55,877 nt of DNA from Comamonadaceae bacterium (GCA_947485165.1 CANKRG010000006.1:1-55877), one strand, 5' to 3'; counted from the first letter of the stretch, positions 1-9,522 are shown. A program made the numbers and translations. The notes: a model not told the origin generated them from the letters alone.

Positions 1-1
1 C

Positions 2-572
2 CGATATTTAAATATGCTGCTGGAATCGCATCAGTTGTTAACTGATTCCACCTTGGTCAATAGGATTTATTACTCGTCATTAATTTAATTGATCATTCCT
101 TGCTTCGTAAGTGTTTTATCGGTGATATTCTTTAAAAAATGAATTTACTGTTTGTGATGACTGTTATTTTTTCGATGATTATCTTCGTCACTTTTTTTCT
201 TATAACAGTGATGGCAACTACTCTAAAAAGATTTCATCTGTCTTATCTTCTTTTGAGCAAAAAAAAGTTGGTGTGAACTACGCAACTAAAGAGATTGAGC
301 AAGTGAGATTCAAATTGAATGCTTACGACACGGAATATGGAAAAGGTTCCTATATTATCGCGGCAAGACAAGATATAGCTTATATCATAAAATTTGTTTT
401 GCAATATGATAATATTTTATTTAACCAGCATAAAATATATACAGAAACTGAATTCTTGGACTATGCTTACAAAATTAATAAACCCCCTGTATTTTTTGAT
501 AATTCAATCTTGCCTATTGATCCACAAATAAAATCTGGTTTTGGCAGTTGGTTCCTTGCACAGTCAAAATAG
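2..572 (+). pseudogene. Decayed AT-rich ORF, probably from the polysaccharide locus
   Basis: Three successive open segments in different frames read like one protein. Frame 2 runs from base 2 to the stop at 86-88, frame 1 continues from about 82 to the stop at 133, and frame 3 is open from 126 to 572. The last segment has no ATG; the first usable start is the GTG at 273. Joined at about 85 and 128, they give a hydrophilic protein rich in Asn, Lys, Tyr and Phe. I do not recognise the family. The base composition is far more AT-rich than the rest of the window, as is common for transferred O-antigen or capsule genes, and the next gene is a nucleotide-sugar dehydratase. Two frameshifts are inferred from frame continuity only; sequencing error or non-coding DNA remain possible. 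Confidence 0.45.
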
Positions 573-604
573 ATGTATTTAAATCCAAAAAGTTGAGGGG
601 AAAT

Positions 605-2569
605 TTGAAGAGCGCACATAACAAATCAGCGGTACAGTTATTGGCATTATCGCGCCCGGTTAAGCGACTGATGGTCGTAGCGCTAGACTTGGTGCTATCG
701 CTTGCATCGGTCTGGGTAGCCTTTTATTTGCGCCTTGATCAAACCGACATGGCGCTGCTACAGCAAAAGTATGTTTATTTGTTGGCCCCTGTGTTGGCCG
801 TGCCTATATTCATAAACTTTGGTTTATACCGCGCCATTTTTCGCTACACAGGCATGGCGGCAATGTTTACCACGGTCAAAGCTATTGGTATTTATGCAGC
901 TTTGTTTTTTACGGTGTTACTCGTATTTAAATGGGAAGGTGTGCCTAGAAGTGTGGGGTTGATTCAGCCCTTGCTGTTGTTGTTGCTGGTGGGCGGTAGT
1001 CGGGCGGTTGCGCGGTTTTGGTTGGCTGGTTTGTCTGCCAAGTCGCGCCGTGCCGGGGGCCGTCTGCTCATTTATGGCGCTGGCGAGGCTGGCGCGCAAA
1101 CGGCCTCAGCTTTGGCGGTGAGCCGCCAGTTTTTTTTGCAGGGTTTTATAGATGACGACAACACCAAGGTGGGCGGCAGCATTTATGGCGTAGACATTAT
1201 TGGTGCCGACGATGTGGCTGATGCGGTTGAGCGCATGGGCATAACAGACATTTTGCTGGCCATACCGTCTTTGGGACGATCACAACGCAACGACATCATT
1301 GCGCGGCTGCGCAGCCTGCCGGTGCATGTGCGCACCCTGCCGGGCATGGGTGATCTTGCTTCCGGGCGTGTAACTATTCAAGATTTCCAGGAGCTTGATG
1401 TGGAAGATTTGCTGGGCCGGCCCCCCGTGCCGCCTGACCGAACGCTGCTGGCGCGTAATTTATCGGGCAAGGTGGTGCTGGTGACCGGTGCTGGCGGCAG
1501 CATAGGCGGGGAATTGTGTAGGCAAATTATTTTAGAAAAACCACGCCAGCTGATTTTGCTGGAGCACAACGAGTTTGGCCTATACAGCATTCATAGCGAG
1601 CTATTGGGTTTATGTGCTGAAAAGGCCCTGCAGGTGGACGTGGTGCCTTTGCTAGCCAGTGTCGGCAATTTTGAGCGCCTGAAAGAAATTTGTCAGGTCT
1701 ACCGACCCGCAACCGTCTACCACGCGGCTGCGTACAAGCATGTGCCGCTGGTGGAAAGCAACCCCTCTGAAGGGGTGCTGAATAACGTTTTTGGCACGCT
1801 CAACATGGCGCGTGCCGCTGTGGAGAGCGAAGCGGCGCATTTTGTGCTGGTGTCCACTGACAAGGCGGTGCGCCCAACCAATGTGATGGGTGCGACCAAG
1901 CGCATGGCCGAGCTGGTGCTGCAGGCGCTGGCGGCCAGTGCGTCGGTGCGGTTTCATTTGCCCGATGGCACCGACAGCCCTGAAGTGCGTAACAACACCC
2001 TGTTTGCCATGGTGCGTTTTGGCAACGTGCTGGGCAGCAGCGGCAGCGTGGTGCCACTGTTTCGCAAGCAGATAAGAGATGGCGGGCCGTTGACGGTGAC
2101 GCATGCGGACGTGACCCGCTATTTCATGACCATTCCCGAGGCGGCACAGCTGGTGCTGCAGGCCGGTGTCATGGCTCAGGGCGGGGATGTGTTTGTGCTG
2201 GATATGGGTCAGCCGGTCAAGATTTTGGATCTTGCACGACGCATGGCTCAGTTATCAGGTTTGACACTGCGTGATGAACACAACCCGCATGGCGATATTG
2301 AAGTAAATATTACAGGGCTGCGCCCTGGTGAAAAGCTTTATGAGGAATTGCTTATTGGCGACAACCCGCAAGGCACTGCGCATGAACGCATTATGAAGGC
2401 CCGTGAGGACTTTGTGCCTTGGCCTGCGCTTGCCCCTTTGCTTGTGGAGTTGCGGCAGGCTGCAATGCAGAGTAATGGCGTGGTTATTAAAAATATTTTG
2501 CTGCAACTGGTTCTTGGCTACAGTCCGTCATCTGCTTCCGCCGGTACCCAGCCCCCTGTGTCAGACTAG
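605..2569 (+). CDS. Membrane-bound nucleotide-sugar 4,6-dehydratase/epimerase, WbpM/EpsC/FlaA1 type
   Basis: Makes a modified UDP-sugar (in the family usually UDP-GlcNAc to the 4-keto-6-deoxy product) for O-antigen or capsule synthesis at the inner membrane. The N-terminal 140 residues hold about four membrane segments. A CoA-binding-like Rossmann domain follows (LLIYGAGEAGAQ), then the extended SDR domain with NAD motif VTGAGGSIGGELCRQI, YHAAAYKHVPLVE, and the active-site block STDKAVRPTNVMGATKR. Met stands where classical SDR enzymes have the catalytic Tyr, which is normal for the large WbpM class. I chose the TTG at 605 (654 aa) because GAGGGG lies just upstream at 595-600. The frame is open back to 548, overlapping the decayed ORF. 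It ends tail to tail with the next gene, the two stops sharing the CTAG at 2566-2569. Confidence 0.9.
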   Translation: MKSAHNKSAVQLLALSRPVKRLMVVALDLVLSLASVWVAFYLRLDQTDMALLQQKYVYLLAPVLAVPIFINFGLYRAIFRYTGMAAMFTTVKAIGIYAALFFTVLLVFKWEGVPRSVGLIQPLLLLLLVGGSRAVARFWLAGLSAKSRRAGGRLLIYGAGEAGAQTASALAVSRQFFLQGFIDDDNTKVGGSIYGVDIIGADDVADAVERMGITDILLAIPSLGRSQRNDIIARLRSLPVHVRTLPGMGDLASGRVTIQDFQELDVEDLLGRPPVPPDRTLLARNLSGKVVLVTGAGGSIGGELCRQIILEKPRQLILLEHNEFGLYSIHSELLGLCAEKALQVDVVPLLASVGNFERLKEICQVYRPATVYHAAAYKHVPLVESNPSEGVLNNVFGTLNMARAAVESEAAHFVLVSTDKAVRPTNVMGATKRMAELVLQALAASASVRFHLPDGTDSPEVRNNTLFAMVRFGNVLGSSGSVVPLFRKQIRDGGPLTVTHADVTRYFMTIPEAAQLVLQAGVMAQGGDVFVLDMGQPVKILDLARRMAQLSGLTLRDEHNPHGDIEVNITGLRPGEKLYEELLIGDNPQGTAHERIMKAREDFVPWPALAPLLVELRQAAMQSNGVVIKNILLQLVLGYSPSSASAGTQPPVSD

Positions 2570-3474
2570 TTGTCAAAAGCCGCCAGCGCGGCGGCTAGGA
2601 TAATCAACAGACCGCCAACTAAAGTACGGGTGTCCACCACTGCAGCGCCTAAAGCAATGGCGCTCAGGCTGCCAAAGGCGACTTCGGACAACATCACCAC
2701 CGAGGTGGTGCTAGAGCGCAGCCTAGATGCACCATATTGCAGCGCCGCATTGCTGATCAAAAACGCGAGTGACAAGCCACACGCCAGCCAGACCCAGCTG
2801 CTGGAAATAGCTGGTAGAGCATTCACCCAGCCTTGCGTCATACCCGCCGTACCAGCAAGCATAGCCAATACCGCACCGCCACCAAACATGGCCAACATGC
2901 GTGATTCACTGGGCGTGTTGTTTAATTTTTTGAGCAGTACGTTGGTGAAGGCAAAACAAAAACCACCCATCAAAGCCAAACCATCCGCAAAGCTGAAATG
3001 AAGTGCCGATGATGCTGAGCTTGTTAATGCTGAGTTTGTTAACGCAGGTGTTGTCGTGAATACAGTTGCCGGTAGCAAAACGACCATGACACCCGTAAAC
3101 GCGAGCAGCAAGCGCCACAAGGCTGAGCGCGAAGGCCGTTCACCCAACAAAAACCAAGCCAATAACACGGCCCATGCAGGCATCAGGTAAAACAAAATCA
3201 AGACCCGCACCACGTCACTGATGCTGACCGCCCAGTTGAAGCCCACGTTGGTCAAACCGGAAGCCAAGAACAGCAGCCACAACTGCGGATGCTGTAGGAG
3301 ACCCCGCCAGGCTTTGGGCTTGAAGGCCAAGACCACGGCCAGCGCGAAACAGTAAATGATGACGGTAGACCACAAAGGGTGCAGCCCCGCCGATTGCAGC
3401 TGGCGCAGAGGCCACCATGACACGCCCCAGACAAAAGCGTTGACGACCAACGCGCCTATGGCCCACAGTTTCAT
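2566..3474 (-). CDS. EamA/DMT-family membrane transporter
   Basis: A 302-residue protein with about ten hydrophobic segments in two halves, each resembling an EamA (drug/metabolite transporter) repeat. It starts MKLWAIGALVVNAFVWGVSW, and FYLMPAWAVLLAWFLLGERP is the typical end of the first repeat. The substrate cannot be told; relatives export amino acids or metabolites. The loop between the halves holds a small tandem duplication (ALTNSALTSS). The gene converges on the dehydratase gene and lies 19 bp downstream of the LplT-like gene on the same strand, so the two may be co-transcribed. Confidence 0.85.
   Translation of the reverse strand: MKLWAIGALVVNAFVWGVSWWPLRQLQSAGLHPLWSTVIIYCFALAVVLAFKPKAWRGLLQHPQLWLLFLASGLTNVGFNWAVSISDVVRVLILFYLMPAWAVLLAWFLLGERPSRSALWRLLLAFTGVMVVLLPATVFTTTPALTNSALTSSASSALHFSFADGLALMGGFCFAFTNVLLKKLNNTPSESRMLAMFGGGAVLAMLAGTAGMTQGWVNALPAISSSWVWLACGLSLAFLISNAALQYGASRLRSSTTSVVMLSEVAFGSLSAIALGAAVVDTRTLVGGLLIILAAALAAFDN
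3013..3042 (-). repeat. 15-bp tandem duplication inside the EamA gene
   Basis: Two 15-base units, 3013-3027 and 3028-3042, differ at one base and encode a repeated Asn-Ser-Ala-Leu-Thr-like pentapeptide in the loop between the two EamA halves. Being a multiple of three, the duplication keeps the frame. Confidence 0.75.
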
Positions 3475-3493
3475 CGTGTGAGAGTGTTAAACG

Positions 3494-4801
3494 CTAGTCG
3501 TGCATGCCATCGTGCGTGGCAATGTCGATCAAATGCGCTTCTTCGGCCGGGTATTTACGTAAGTTGCTGGCATGCCAGCGCATGATGAGCCACATCACCG
3601 CCGTGATTAAAAAACCAAAAAAGGCAATGATGCCGAACGCGGTCACGCCCAAGCCGGTGCCCAACACATACAAGCCGCCCAAGCCTAAGATGCAGGCCTG
3701 CTCGTTGAAGTTTTGTACGGCAATCGAACGCCCCGCGCCCATCAAGTTATGCCCACGATGCTGCAGCAAAGCATTCATAGGCACCACAAGGTAACCGGCT
3801 AATCCGCCCAATAAGACGAGGAAGGGAATAGCTACCCAAATGCTGTTGATGAAATTAAGCCCAAACATCAGCACACCCATGGCGATACCCAAAGGGATCA
3901 AGCTCGTCGCTCGGTCCAGCGTCATACGCATGGAAGCAATCACGGCACCCACGGCGGTGCCGATCACAATAACCCCGACCAGTGACGACGCTTGCGAGGT
4001 GCTGTAACCCAACGCGACGGCAGCCCAGGCAAAAACAATGACCCTTAAATTGCCCAGAACACCCCAAAACAAGGTGGTTGTGGCGAGCGAAATTTGGCCC
4101 AATTTGTCTTTCCAGAGCCGGTTGTTGCATTGCCAAAAATCTGGTACTAGGGAGAGTTTGTTCTTCGGCACGGGGATGATGGGAGCCCCCGTATTTGGTA
4201 TGCGGGTGTTGAACCAAGCCGCAATGCCATAGATCAAAATCATCATGGCGATCGCCGCTTCAGGCGCAGTATCTACGCCAGTTTGAATGATTGGCAAGTC
4301 AAGAGCCAGCAGGTGGCTGGAAATATTGGTACCGATCAATTGACCGCCCAGCAAAATACCCAAAATGATGGAAGCAACAGTCAGGCCTTCAATCCAACCG
4401 TTGGCTTTGACCAGCTGAGATGCGGGTAGCAACTCCGTCAAGATGCCATATTTGGCGGGGGAATAAGCCGCAGCACCCAAGCCAACCACGGCATAGGCCA
4501 AGAGCGGGTGCCCACCAAACAGCATGAAAACGCAACCTACCATTTTGATGAAGTTGCTGACAAACATCACTTGCCCTTTGGGGTAGGCATCAGCAAAAGC
4601 GCCCACAAAGGGCGCCAAAATCACGTAAAAAAGCGCAAACATAGGCGCCAACGCGGACACATGCCACAGTGGCGCATTGGAGGTCTTGAGCAATTCAATG
4701 GCAGCAACAAGCAAAGCGTTATCAGCCAAAGAGCTGAAAAACTGTGCCGCCATGATGGTGAAAAACCCTTTTTTCATGGGTTCATGTGAGGGCTGCGTCA
4801 T
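3494..4801 (-). CDS. lplT: MFS transporter, LplT-like (lysophospholipid transporter)
   Basis: A 435-residue major facilitator protein with about 12 membrane segments. The N-terminal GFFTIMAAQFFSSLADNALL matches the start of LplT, which flips lysophospholipids across the inner membrane for re-acylation. PAKYGILTELLP, just after a glycine-rich segment, is another typical LplT feature. In E. coli lplT is coupled to aas (acyltransferase); no aas lies here, although a phospholipid gene (psd) is 1.3 kb away. It is divergent from alr across 184 bp, the likely promoter region for both. Family is fairly sure; substrate is by homology only. Confidence 0.82.
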   Translation of the reverse strand: MTQPSHEPMKKGFFTIMAAQFFSSLADNALLVAAIELLKTSNAPLWHVSALAPMFALFYVILAPFVGAFADAYPKGQVMFVSNFIKMVGCVFMLFGGHPLLAYAVVGLGAAAYSPAKYGILTELLPASQLVKANGWIEGLTVASIILGILLGGQLIGTNISSHLLALDLPIIQTGVDTAPEAAIAMMILIYGIAAWFNTRIPNTGAPIIPVPKNKLSLVPDFWQCNNRLWKDKLGQISLATTTLFWGVLGNLRVIVFAWAAVALGYSTSQASSLVGVIVIGTAVGAVIASMRMTLDRATSLIPLGIAMGVLMFGLNFINSIWVAIPFLVLLGGLAGYLVVPMNALLQHRGHNLMGAGRSIAVQNFNEQACILGLGGLYVLGTGLGVTAFGIIAFFGFLITAVMWLIMRWHASNLRKYPAEEAHLIDIATHDGMHD

Positions 4802-4985
4802 AAAATAAATACTAGCAAATAAGGTTGCGCAATAGGGGCTACCCGAACTGAGTGCATATGGTTTGTAAAGTTAAGTATCTATTTGGTAACACACAAGTAA
4901 CTAATACTGGGTTATATCATGCCTTGGCTTCAATAAAGTGAAGGTGAAATGAGAGAATACCCTCGTTACACAATTTTAAAAAAGC

Positions 4986-6092
4986 ATGCCTCGTCCCATT
5001 CTAGCCACCATCCACACTGCGGCTTTGCGCAACAACATTCAGCGTGCGCGACGTGCTGCACCTGATGCAAAAGTGTGGGCTGTCGTCAAAGCCAACGCCT
5101 ACGGCCATGGCATTGAACGTGTTTTTGAGGGTTTGCGCAGTGCCGATGGCTTTGCCTTGCTGGACTTGGACGAAGCCGCACGCGTGCGCAAGCTGGGCTG
5201 GCGTGGCCCGATACTGCTTTTAGAAGGGGTCTTTGAGCAGCGCGATTTGGAGCTGTGCTCGCGCCTGGGTTTGTGGCACACCGTGCATTGCGACGAGCAA
5301 ATTCACATGCTGGCGACGCATAAAACCGAGATGCCGCACCGTGTTTTTCTCAAAATGAACTCAGGCATGAACCGCTTGGGCTTTGCACCGCACCAGTACC
5401 GCGCCGCGTGGACGCGGCTGAATGCCCTGCCCCAAGTGGAAGAAATTTCATTGATCACGCACTTTAGCGACGCCGATGGTGCAAAGGGCATTGAAGAGCA
5501 ATTGCGGATTTTTAACACCACCACGCAAGATTTACCGGGTGAGCGCAGCTTGGCCAACAGCGCTGCCCTGCTGCGCCACCGCATCCCTGCCGCTGCCGAC
5601 TGGGTGCGCCCGGGCATTGCGCTGTATGGCAGCGCAGCAGATTTTCCTGAGCATAGCTATGCCGATTGGCAGCTCTTGCCAACGATGACTTTGTCATCAA
5701 AAATAATAGCAGTACAAGCAATAAATACGTCGGCTACAGTCGGATATGGCTCTATTTTTAAGGCGGATAAGCCGATGACGATAGGTGTGGTGGCTTGCGG
5801 TTATGCCGACGGCTACCCGCGCCATTGCAGCACCGGAACACCCGTGTTGGTGCAAGGCATGCGCACCCGCATGGTGGGCCGTGTCAGCATGGACATGATC
5901 ACCGTTGATTTAGAGCCGTTGATTCTTGCGGGCGTTGAAGTCGGCGTTGGCAGTGAAGTCACACTGTGGGGCAACGCCAGCAAGGGGGCGGTACTGGCTA
6001 TTGATGAGGTCGCCCAAGCCGGCGGCACCGTGGGCTATGAGCTGATGTGCGCCTTGGCGCAACGTGTGCCCGTGGGGGTTGAGACGGACTGA
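4986..6092 (+). CDS. alr: Alanine racemase
   Basis: PLP-dependent conversion of L- to D-alanine for peptidoglycan. 368 residues is the normal length. The PLP lysine is Lys35 in [10 protein letters not shown]; the second catalytic residue is the Tyr of VGYG, and [12 protein letters not shown] is the conserved C-terminal block. The segment around [16 protein letters not shown] is encoded by a copy of the AT-rich interspersed element (5699-5762), yet from memory it aligns with E. coli Alr (IAVRQHRAGEPVGYG) without a gap. The gene converges on psd with a 12-bp gap. Confidence 0.96.
   Translation: MPRPILATIHTAALRNNIQRARRAAPDAKVWAVVKANAYGHGIERVFEGLRSADGFALLDLDEAARVRKLGWRGPILLLEGVFEQRDLELCSRLGLWHTVHCDEQIHMLATHKTEMPHRVFLKMNSGMNRLGFAPHQYRAAWTRLNALPQVEEISLITHFSDADGAKGIEEQLRIFNTTTQDLPGERSLANSAALLRHRIPAAADWVRPGIALYGSAADFPEHSYADWQLLPTMTLSSKIIAVQAINTSATVGYGSIFKADKPMTIGVVACGYADGYPRHCSTGTPVLVQGMRTRMVGRVSMDMITVDLEPLILAGVEVGVGSEVTLWGNASKGAVLAIDEVAQAGGTVGYELMCALAQRVPVGVETD
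5699..5762 (+). repeat. AT-rich interspersed element, copy 1 (inside alr)
   Basis: Carries GCAATAAATACGTCGGCTAC, differing by one base from the commonest core (GCAATAAATACGCCGGCTAC), preceded by an ATAGC block and followed by an AT-rich tail. Read in the frame Ala-Ile-Asn-Thr. The codons are visibly more AT-rich than the rest of alr. Confidence 0.85.
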
Positions 6093-6104
6093 AGCGCTAC
6101 AAAA

Positions 6105-6962
6105 TTAAGTCTGAAGCTGGCGCATGGCTTGACCGAGCTGAACAGCGCCGCCAGCCGCCCAAGCGGGGTTGAATGCCAAAGCTTTTGAACGACTCTCAGG
6201 GAAAAGCATCACCACAGTCGAGCCCAGCATGAATCGGCCCATTTCATCGCCCTGCTTGAGCGAGATGGGCTCATCGTCATAGCGCCATTCGCGGACGTCC
6301 GCACTGCGCGGCGGGTTGATCTGGCCATGCCAAACGGTGGCCATGCTGCCGACAATGGTGGCACCCACCAAAACGAGTGCAAACGGCCCTTGAGCGGTAT
6401 CAAACACGCAAACTACGCGCTCATTGCGGGCAAATAAGCCGGGTACGCCACGGGCGGTGGTGGGGTTGACGGAAAACAAATCGCCAGGCACATAAATCAT
6501 GCGTTTCAATGTGCCATCACAGGGCATATGGATGCGGTGGTAGTCTTTGGGGCTGAGGTACAGCGTGGCAAAACTGCCATTTTGAAATTGCGCGGCCAAG
6601 GCGCTGTCACCCCCAACCAAGGCGGTGGTGGAATAGCGGTGGCCTTTGGCCTGAAAGATTTGATCTTGCTTGGTATCGCCAAATTGGCTGATAGCGCCAT
6701 CGACAGGGCAAATCAACTCGGCTGCCGCCAAAGGCCTTGCACCTGGCTTTAAAGCGCGGGTAAAAAAATCGTTGAAGGTGGCGTAGCTGGCGATGTCTGG
6801 ATTCAGCGCCTCCGCCATGTTGACCTGGTATTTTTTGACAAACCAGCGTATGACGGAGGTGGTCGTGCTACCGCGCGCTTGGCTGGCAAAACGGCCGGCG
6901 AGTGAGGTCAACAGCTGTTTTGGCAGCACATATTGCGGTAAAACTTTCAAGCGATTCAGCAC
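6105..6962 (-). CDS. psd: Phosphatidylserine decarboxylase proenzyme
   Basis: Converts phosphatidylserine to phosphatidylethanolamine at the inner membrane. The 285-residue proenzyme holds the self-cleavage site LGST (in FMLGSTVVMLFPE), whose Ser becomes the pyruvoyl group on the small alpha chain. The catalytic Asp region VDGAISQFG and the His pair in KDYHRIHMPCDG are present. The start is GTG at 6962. It lies 40 bp downstream of corA on the same strand. Confidence 0.95.
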   Translation of the reverse strand: MLNRLKVLPQYVLPKQLLTSLAGRFASQARGSTTTSVIRWFVKKYQVNMAEALNPDIASYATFNDFFTRALKPGARPLAAAELICPVDGAISQFGDTKQDQIFQAKGHRYSTTALVGGDSALAAQFQNGSFATLYLSPKDYHRIHMPCDGTLKRMIYVPGDLFSVNPTTARGVPGLFARNERVVCVFDTAQGPFALVLVGATIVGSMATVWHGQINPPRSADVREWRYDDEPISLKQGDEMGRFMLGSTVVMLFPESRSKALAFNPAWAAGGAVQLGQAMRQLQT

Positions 6963-7002
6963 AGCGGTTTCCTTTTTACCTTGTTCATCATGGTCACCGC
7001 TG

Positions 7003-7989
7003 TCATTTCAACCAGCCGCGTTTGCGGAAGTACCACATGGGGACCAGCGCGCTGGCCAACATGAGTAGCAACGCATACGGGTAGCCCATCGACCAATCAA
7101 GTTCAGGCATAAATTTAAAGTTCATGCCGTAAATGCTGGCTATCAAGGTGGGTGGCAGCAAAGCAACACTGGCCACGGAGAAGATTTTGATGATCTTATT
7201 TTGGTTGATGTTGATGAAACCGACGGTTGCATCCATCAAAAAGTTGATTTTTTCAAAGACAAAGGCGGTGTGCGAGTCGAGAGAGTCAATATCGCGCAAA
7301 ATTTGCCGCGCCTCTTCAAATTGCTCGGCATTGAGCATTTTGCTGCGCATGACAAAGCTCAGCGCACGGCGTGTGTCCATCATATTGCGACGAATCGTGC
7401 CGTTCAAGTTCTCGTGCCGCGCTATCGCGCCCAGCACTTCTCCGGCCAAAGCATCAGTCACATCGCCAGACAACACTTGGCGGCTGACGGTCTCTAAACC
7501 ATCGTAAATACCTTCTAAGGTGTCAGCAGAATATTCCGCGTCCGCATCAAACAATTTGAGCAGCACTTCTTTGGCATCTTCTAAAAGACCTGGTGCTCGG
7601 CGCGCGCGCATACGCAAGAGACGAAAGACGGGCACATCTTCATCGTGAATGGAGAATAAAACACCGTGGCTTTTGAGCTGTGTATTGGCCAAATTCAAAA
7701 TAAACGCCACCCGAACCGTGCCGGGCTCCCTGTCATCAGCGACCAAGAAGTCTGAGCGAATGTGCAAATCACCATTGTCTTCTTCGTAAAAACGGGCTGA
7801 TTCTTCGATGTCTTCGTCCATCGCATCTTCAGGAATGGACAAGCCGTAATGTTGCTTGACCCAGCGTTTTTCTTCTAAAGTTGGCGATTCCAGATCCACC
7901 CAAATAGGCTGAAACTTGGTGAGTTCTTCTAGCGACTCGATCTCTTCTTGGAAAAGACGGCCATTGGCTAGGGAAAAGATATTGAGCAT
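7003..7989 (-). CDS. corA: CorA magnesium/cobalt channel
   Basis: A 328-residue inner-membrane Mg2+ channel. It has a long acidic cytoplasmic N-terminal domain and two C-terminal membrane helices separated by the signature YGMN in ASIYGMNFKFMPELDW. The C-terminus is Lys/Arg rich (YFRKRGWLK). A structured leader precedes it (8018-8103), with a promoter at 8111-8140, so expression is probably attenuated by a metal or metabolite signal. psd lies downstream on the same strand. Confidence 0.95.
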   Translation of the reverse strand: MLNIFSLANGRLFQEEIESLEELTKFQPIWVDLESPTLEEKRWVKQHYGLSIPEDAMDEDIEESARFYEEDNGDLHIRSDFLVADDREPGTVRVAFILNLANTQLKSHGVLFSIHDEDVPVFRLLRMRARRAPGLLEDAKEVLLKLFDADAEYSADTLEGIYDGLETVSRQVLSGDVTDALAGEVLGAIARHENLNGTIRRNMMDTRRALSFVMRSKMLNAEQFEEARQILRDIDSLDSHTAFVFEKINFLMDATVGFININQNKIIKIFSVASVALLPPTLIASIYGMNFKFMPELDWSMGYPYALLLMLASALVPMWYFRKRGWLK

Positions 7990-8017
7990 GGCTCTCTCCC
8001 GAAATAAGGTTGCATGT

Positions 8018-8103
8018 AAAAAAGGGGTGGTTTAGCTTTCAACCCCTGCATTTCATGCGGGAGTTAAAAGCTACCGACTAGGGTAGGTTTCCAAGCGATA
8101 GCT
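8018..8103 (-). promoter_or_regulatory. Structured corA leader with alternative antiterminator/terminator hairpins (riboswitch-like)
   Basis: Read on the minus strand. First, a hairpin has GCTATC (8102-8097) paired with GGTAGC (8075-8070). Second, a nearly perfect 39-nt hairpin (8072-8034) has a GCAT-GAA-ATGC tip; its 5' end overlaps the 3' arm of the first. Third, an alternative stem AGGGGT/ACCCCT is followed by TTTTTT (8047-8018), a rho-independent terminator whose 5' arm is buried in hairpin two. Mutually exclusive stems ahead of a U-run are the hallmark of a transcriptional riboswitch or attenuator. I could not match the 5' domain to M-box, yybP-ykoY or another class I know, so the ligand is open; Mg2+ is the obvious guess. 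Confidence 0.65.
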
Positions 8104-8110
8104 CCGTTGT

Positions 8111-8140
8111 TTATAAGGCCTGATTATGACACTTTGTAAA
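8111..8140 (-). promoter_or_regulatory. Putative sigma70 promoter of corA
   Basis: On the minus strand TTTACA (8140-8135) and TTATAA (8116-8111) are separated by 18 bp. A start about 7 nt further would put the 5' end of the RNA directly at the first leader hairpin. Confidence 0.55.
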
Positions 8141-8196
8141 GGGTCTATTCCTCTGGTTACATCAAGTGATAAAGTCAAAGGTTAATTTAGGAAGTT

Positions 8197-9410
8197 ATGT
8201 CGATTCAATCACCAAGCGCGCTGTCCCGTTCACTTTCGCCCAAGCGCGAGCTTTGGCTCTTGCTCACCTTAGCAGGCATCCAATTCACTCACATTCTTGA
8301 TTTCATGATCATGATGCCGCTGGGGCCACAATTTACACAGATTTTCGCTATCACCGATGCTCAATTTGGTATGCTGGTGTCAGCGTACACCTTGGCAGCG
8401 GGAGTATCTGGTTTGCTGGCCGCCACTTATTTGGATAAATTTGACCGCAAAAAGCTACTTTTGGCGTTGTATGTCTTGTTCGGCTTGGCGACGCTCGCTT
8501 GCGGGCTAGCGCCTACGTATGACAGCTTGATGCTGGCTCGGGTGTTGGCGGGCATCTTTGGCGGCGTTTTGTCTGCCTTATCACAAACAATTATTGCTGA
8601 CGTCATTCCGTTCGAGCGGCGTGGTCGCGCGATGGGCATCGTGATGACATCGTTTTCCGTCTCTACCGTCGCGGGTGTGCCGTTGGGCTTGTTTTTGGCA
8701 TAGCGGCCTTGGTTGGTTTGCTGGCGCTCGGGGCTTATGCGACCTTGCCGTCATTGACAGGCCATTTGCGGGGTGGCAACAAACCATCGGCTTGGAACGG
8801 CATCAAGCAGGTACTTGCTGACGGTAACCACTTGAAAGCCTTTGTGTTTTCAGGCTTGTTGATGTTTGCTGGTTTTACGGTCATACCCTTCATCACCATT
8901 TATCTGCAAACCAATGTGGGCTGGCGGACTGACCAGGTGCCGTATGTGTATTTATGCGGCGGCTTGGTGACCTTGGTGACCGCTCGCGTGATTGGCGTGC
9001 TGACGGATCGTCAGGGAAAAGTAGTCATGTTCCGTTTGATGGCGGTCTTGGTCATCGTTCCCATGGTTGCAAGCACGCTCACAGAAGGCTGGCCGATGTG
9101 GGCTGTTTTATTGGTTTCAACGGCCTTTTTCGCCAGTATGAGTGGCCGCATGATTCCGGGCATGGCCATCATCACCGCTGCCGCTAATCCGCAATTCAGA
9201 GGTACATTCATGGCCTTGAATTCGGCGGTTCAGTCGGCGGCCATGGGCATTGCCGCCTTCGTAGGCGGCTTGATCATCAGCCGCGACGCACAGAATCTGG
9301 TGCAACACTACTGGATAGCTGCGTTGGTTGGCGCCAGTGCGAGCGTAGCGGCCATTGTTGTGGTCGGCAAGCTGAAGTTGTATCAAACCAACATGCCAGC
9401 TGCCCAATAA
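8197..9410 (+). pseudogene. MFS transporter broken by a frameshift and small deletion
   Basis: Two adjacent ORFs make up one 12-helix MFS protein. The first (8197-8703, 168 aa) carries the N-terminal six-helix half, with HILDFMIMMPLGPQ, LDKFDRKK and VPFERRGRAMG-like motifs. The second resumes in another frame at 8704-8709 and runs to 9410 (LVGLLALGAYATLPSL onward). In the family the GVPLGLFLA at the end of part one is followed by roughly ten residues including a G-W-x-x-P-F motif. These are missing, so the lesion is a deletion of about 30 bp that also shifts frame. Separate translation of the second half from TTG 8709 is possible but lacks a ribosome site. Relatives resemble arabinose-efflux-type MFS; substrate unknown. 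Confidence 0.75.
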
Positions 9411-9522
9411 GCCGTTGCACTGCCTGACATCAAATAATATCAATATTCGTAACAGCAGGTCTTGGGGCTTGCAAATGCTTCGCTGCGAGCGCATAGTGAA
9501 GCTACTTGAGGGGAAGTTAGAA

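Noticed and set aside
139-273. A 44-codon hydrophobic ORF (ATG 139) at the left edge
   Set aside because: It lies across the frame that continues into 273-572 and its hydrophobicity follows from the T-rich DNA; no ribosome site.
8018-8103. M-box or yybP-ykoY riboswitch as the class of the corA leader
   Set aside because: The leader is too short for an M-box and lacks the conserved GGGGAGUA-type core of yybP-ykoY, so I left the class open.
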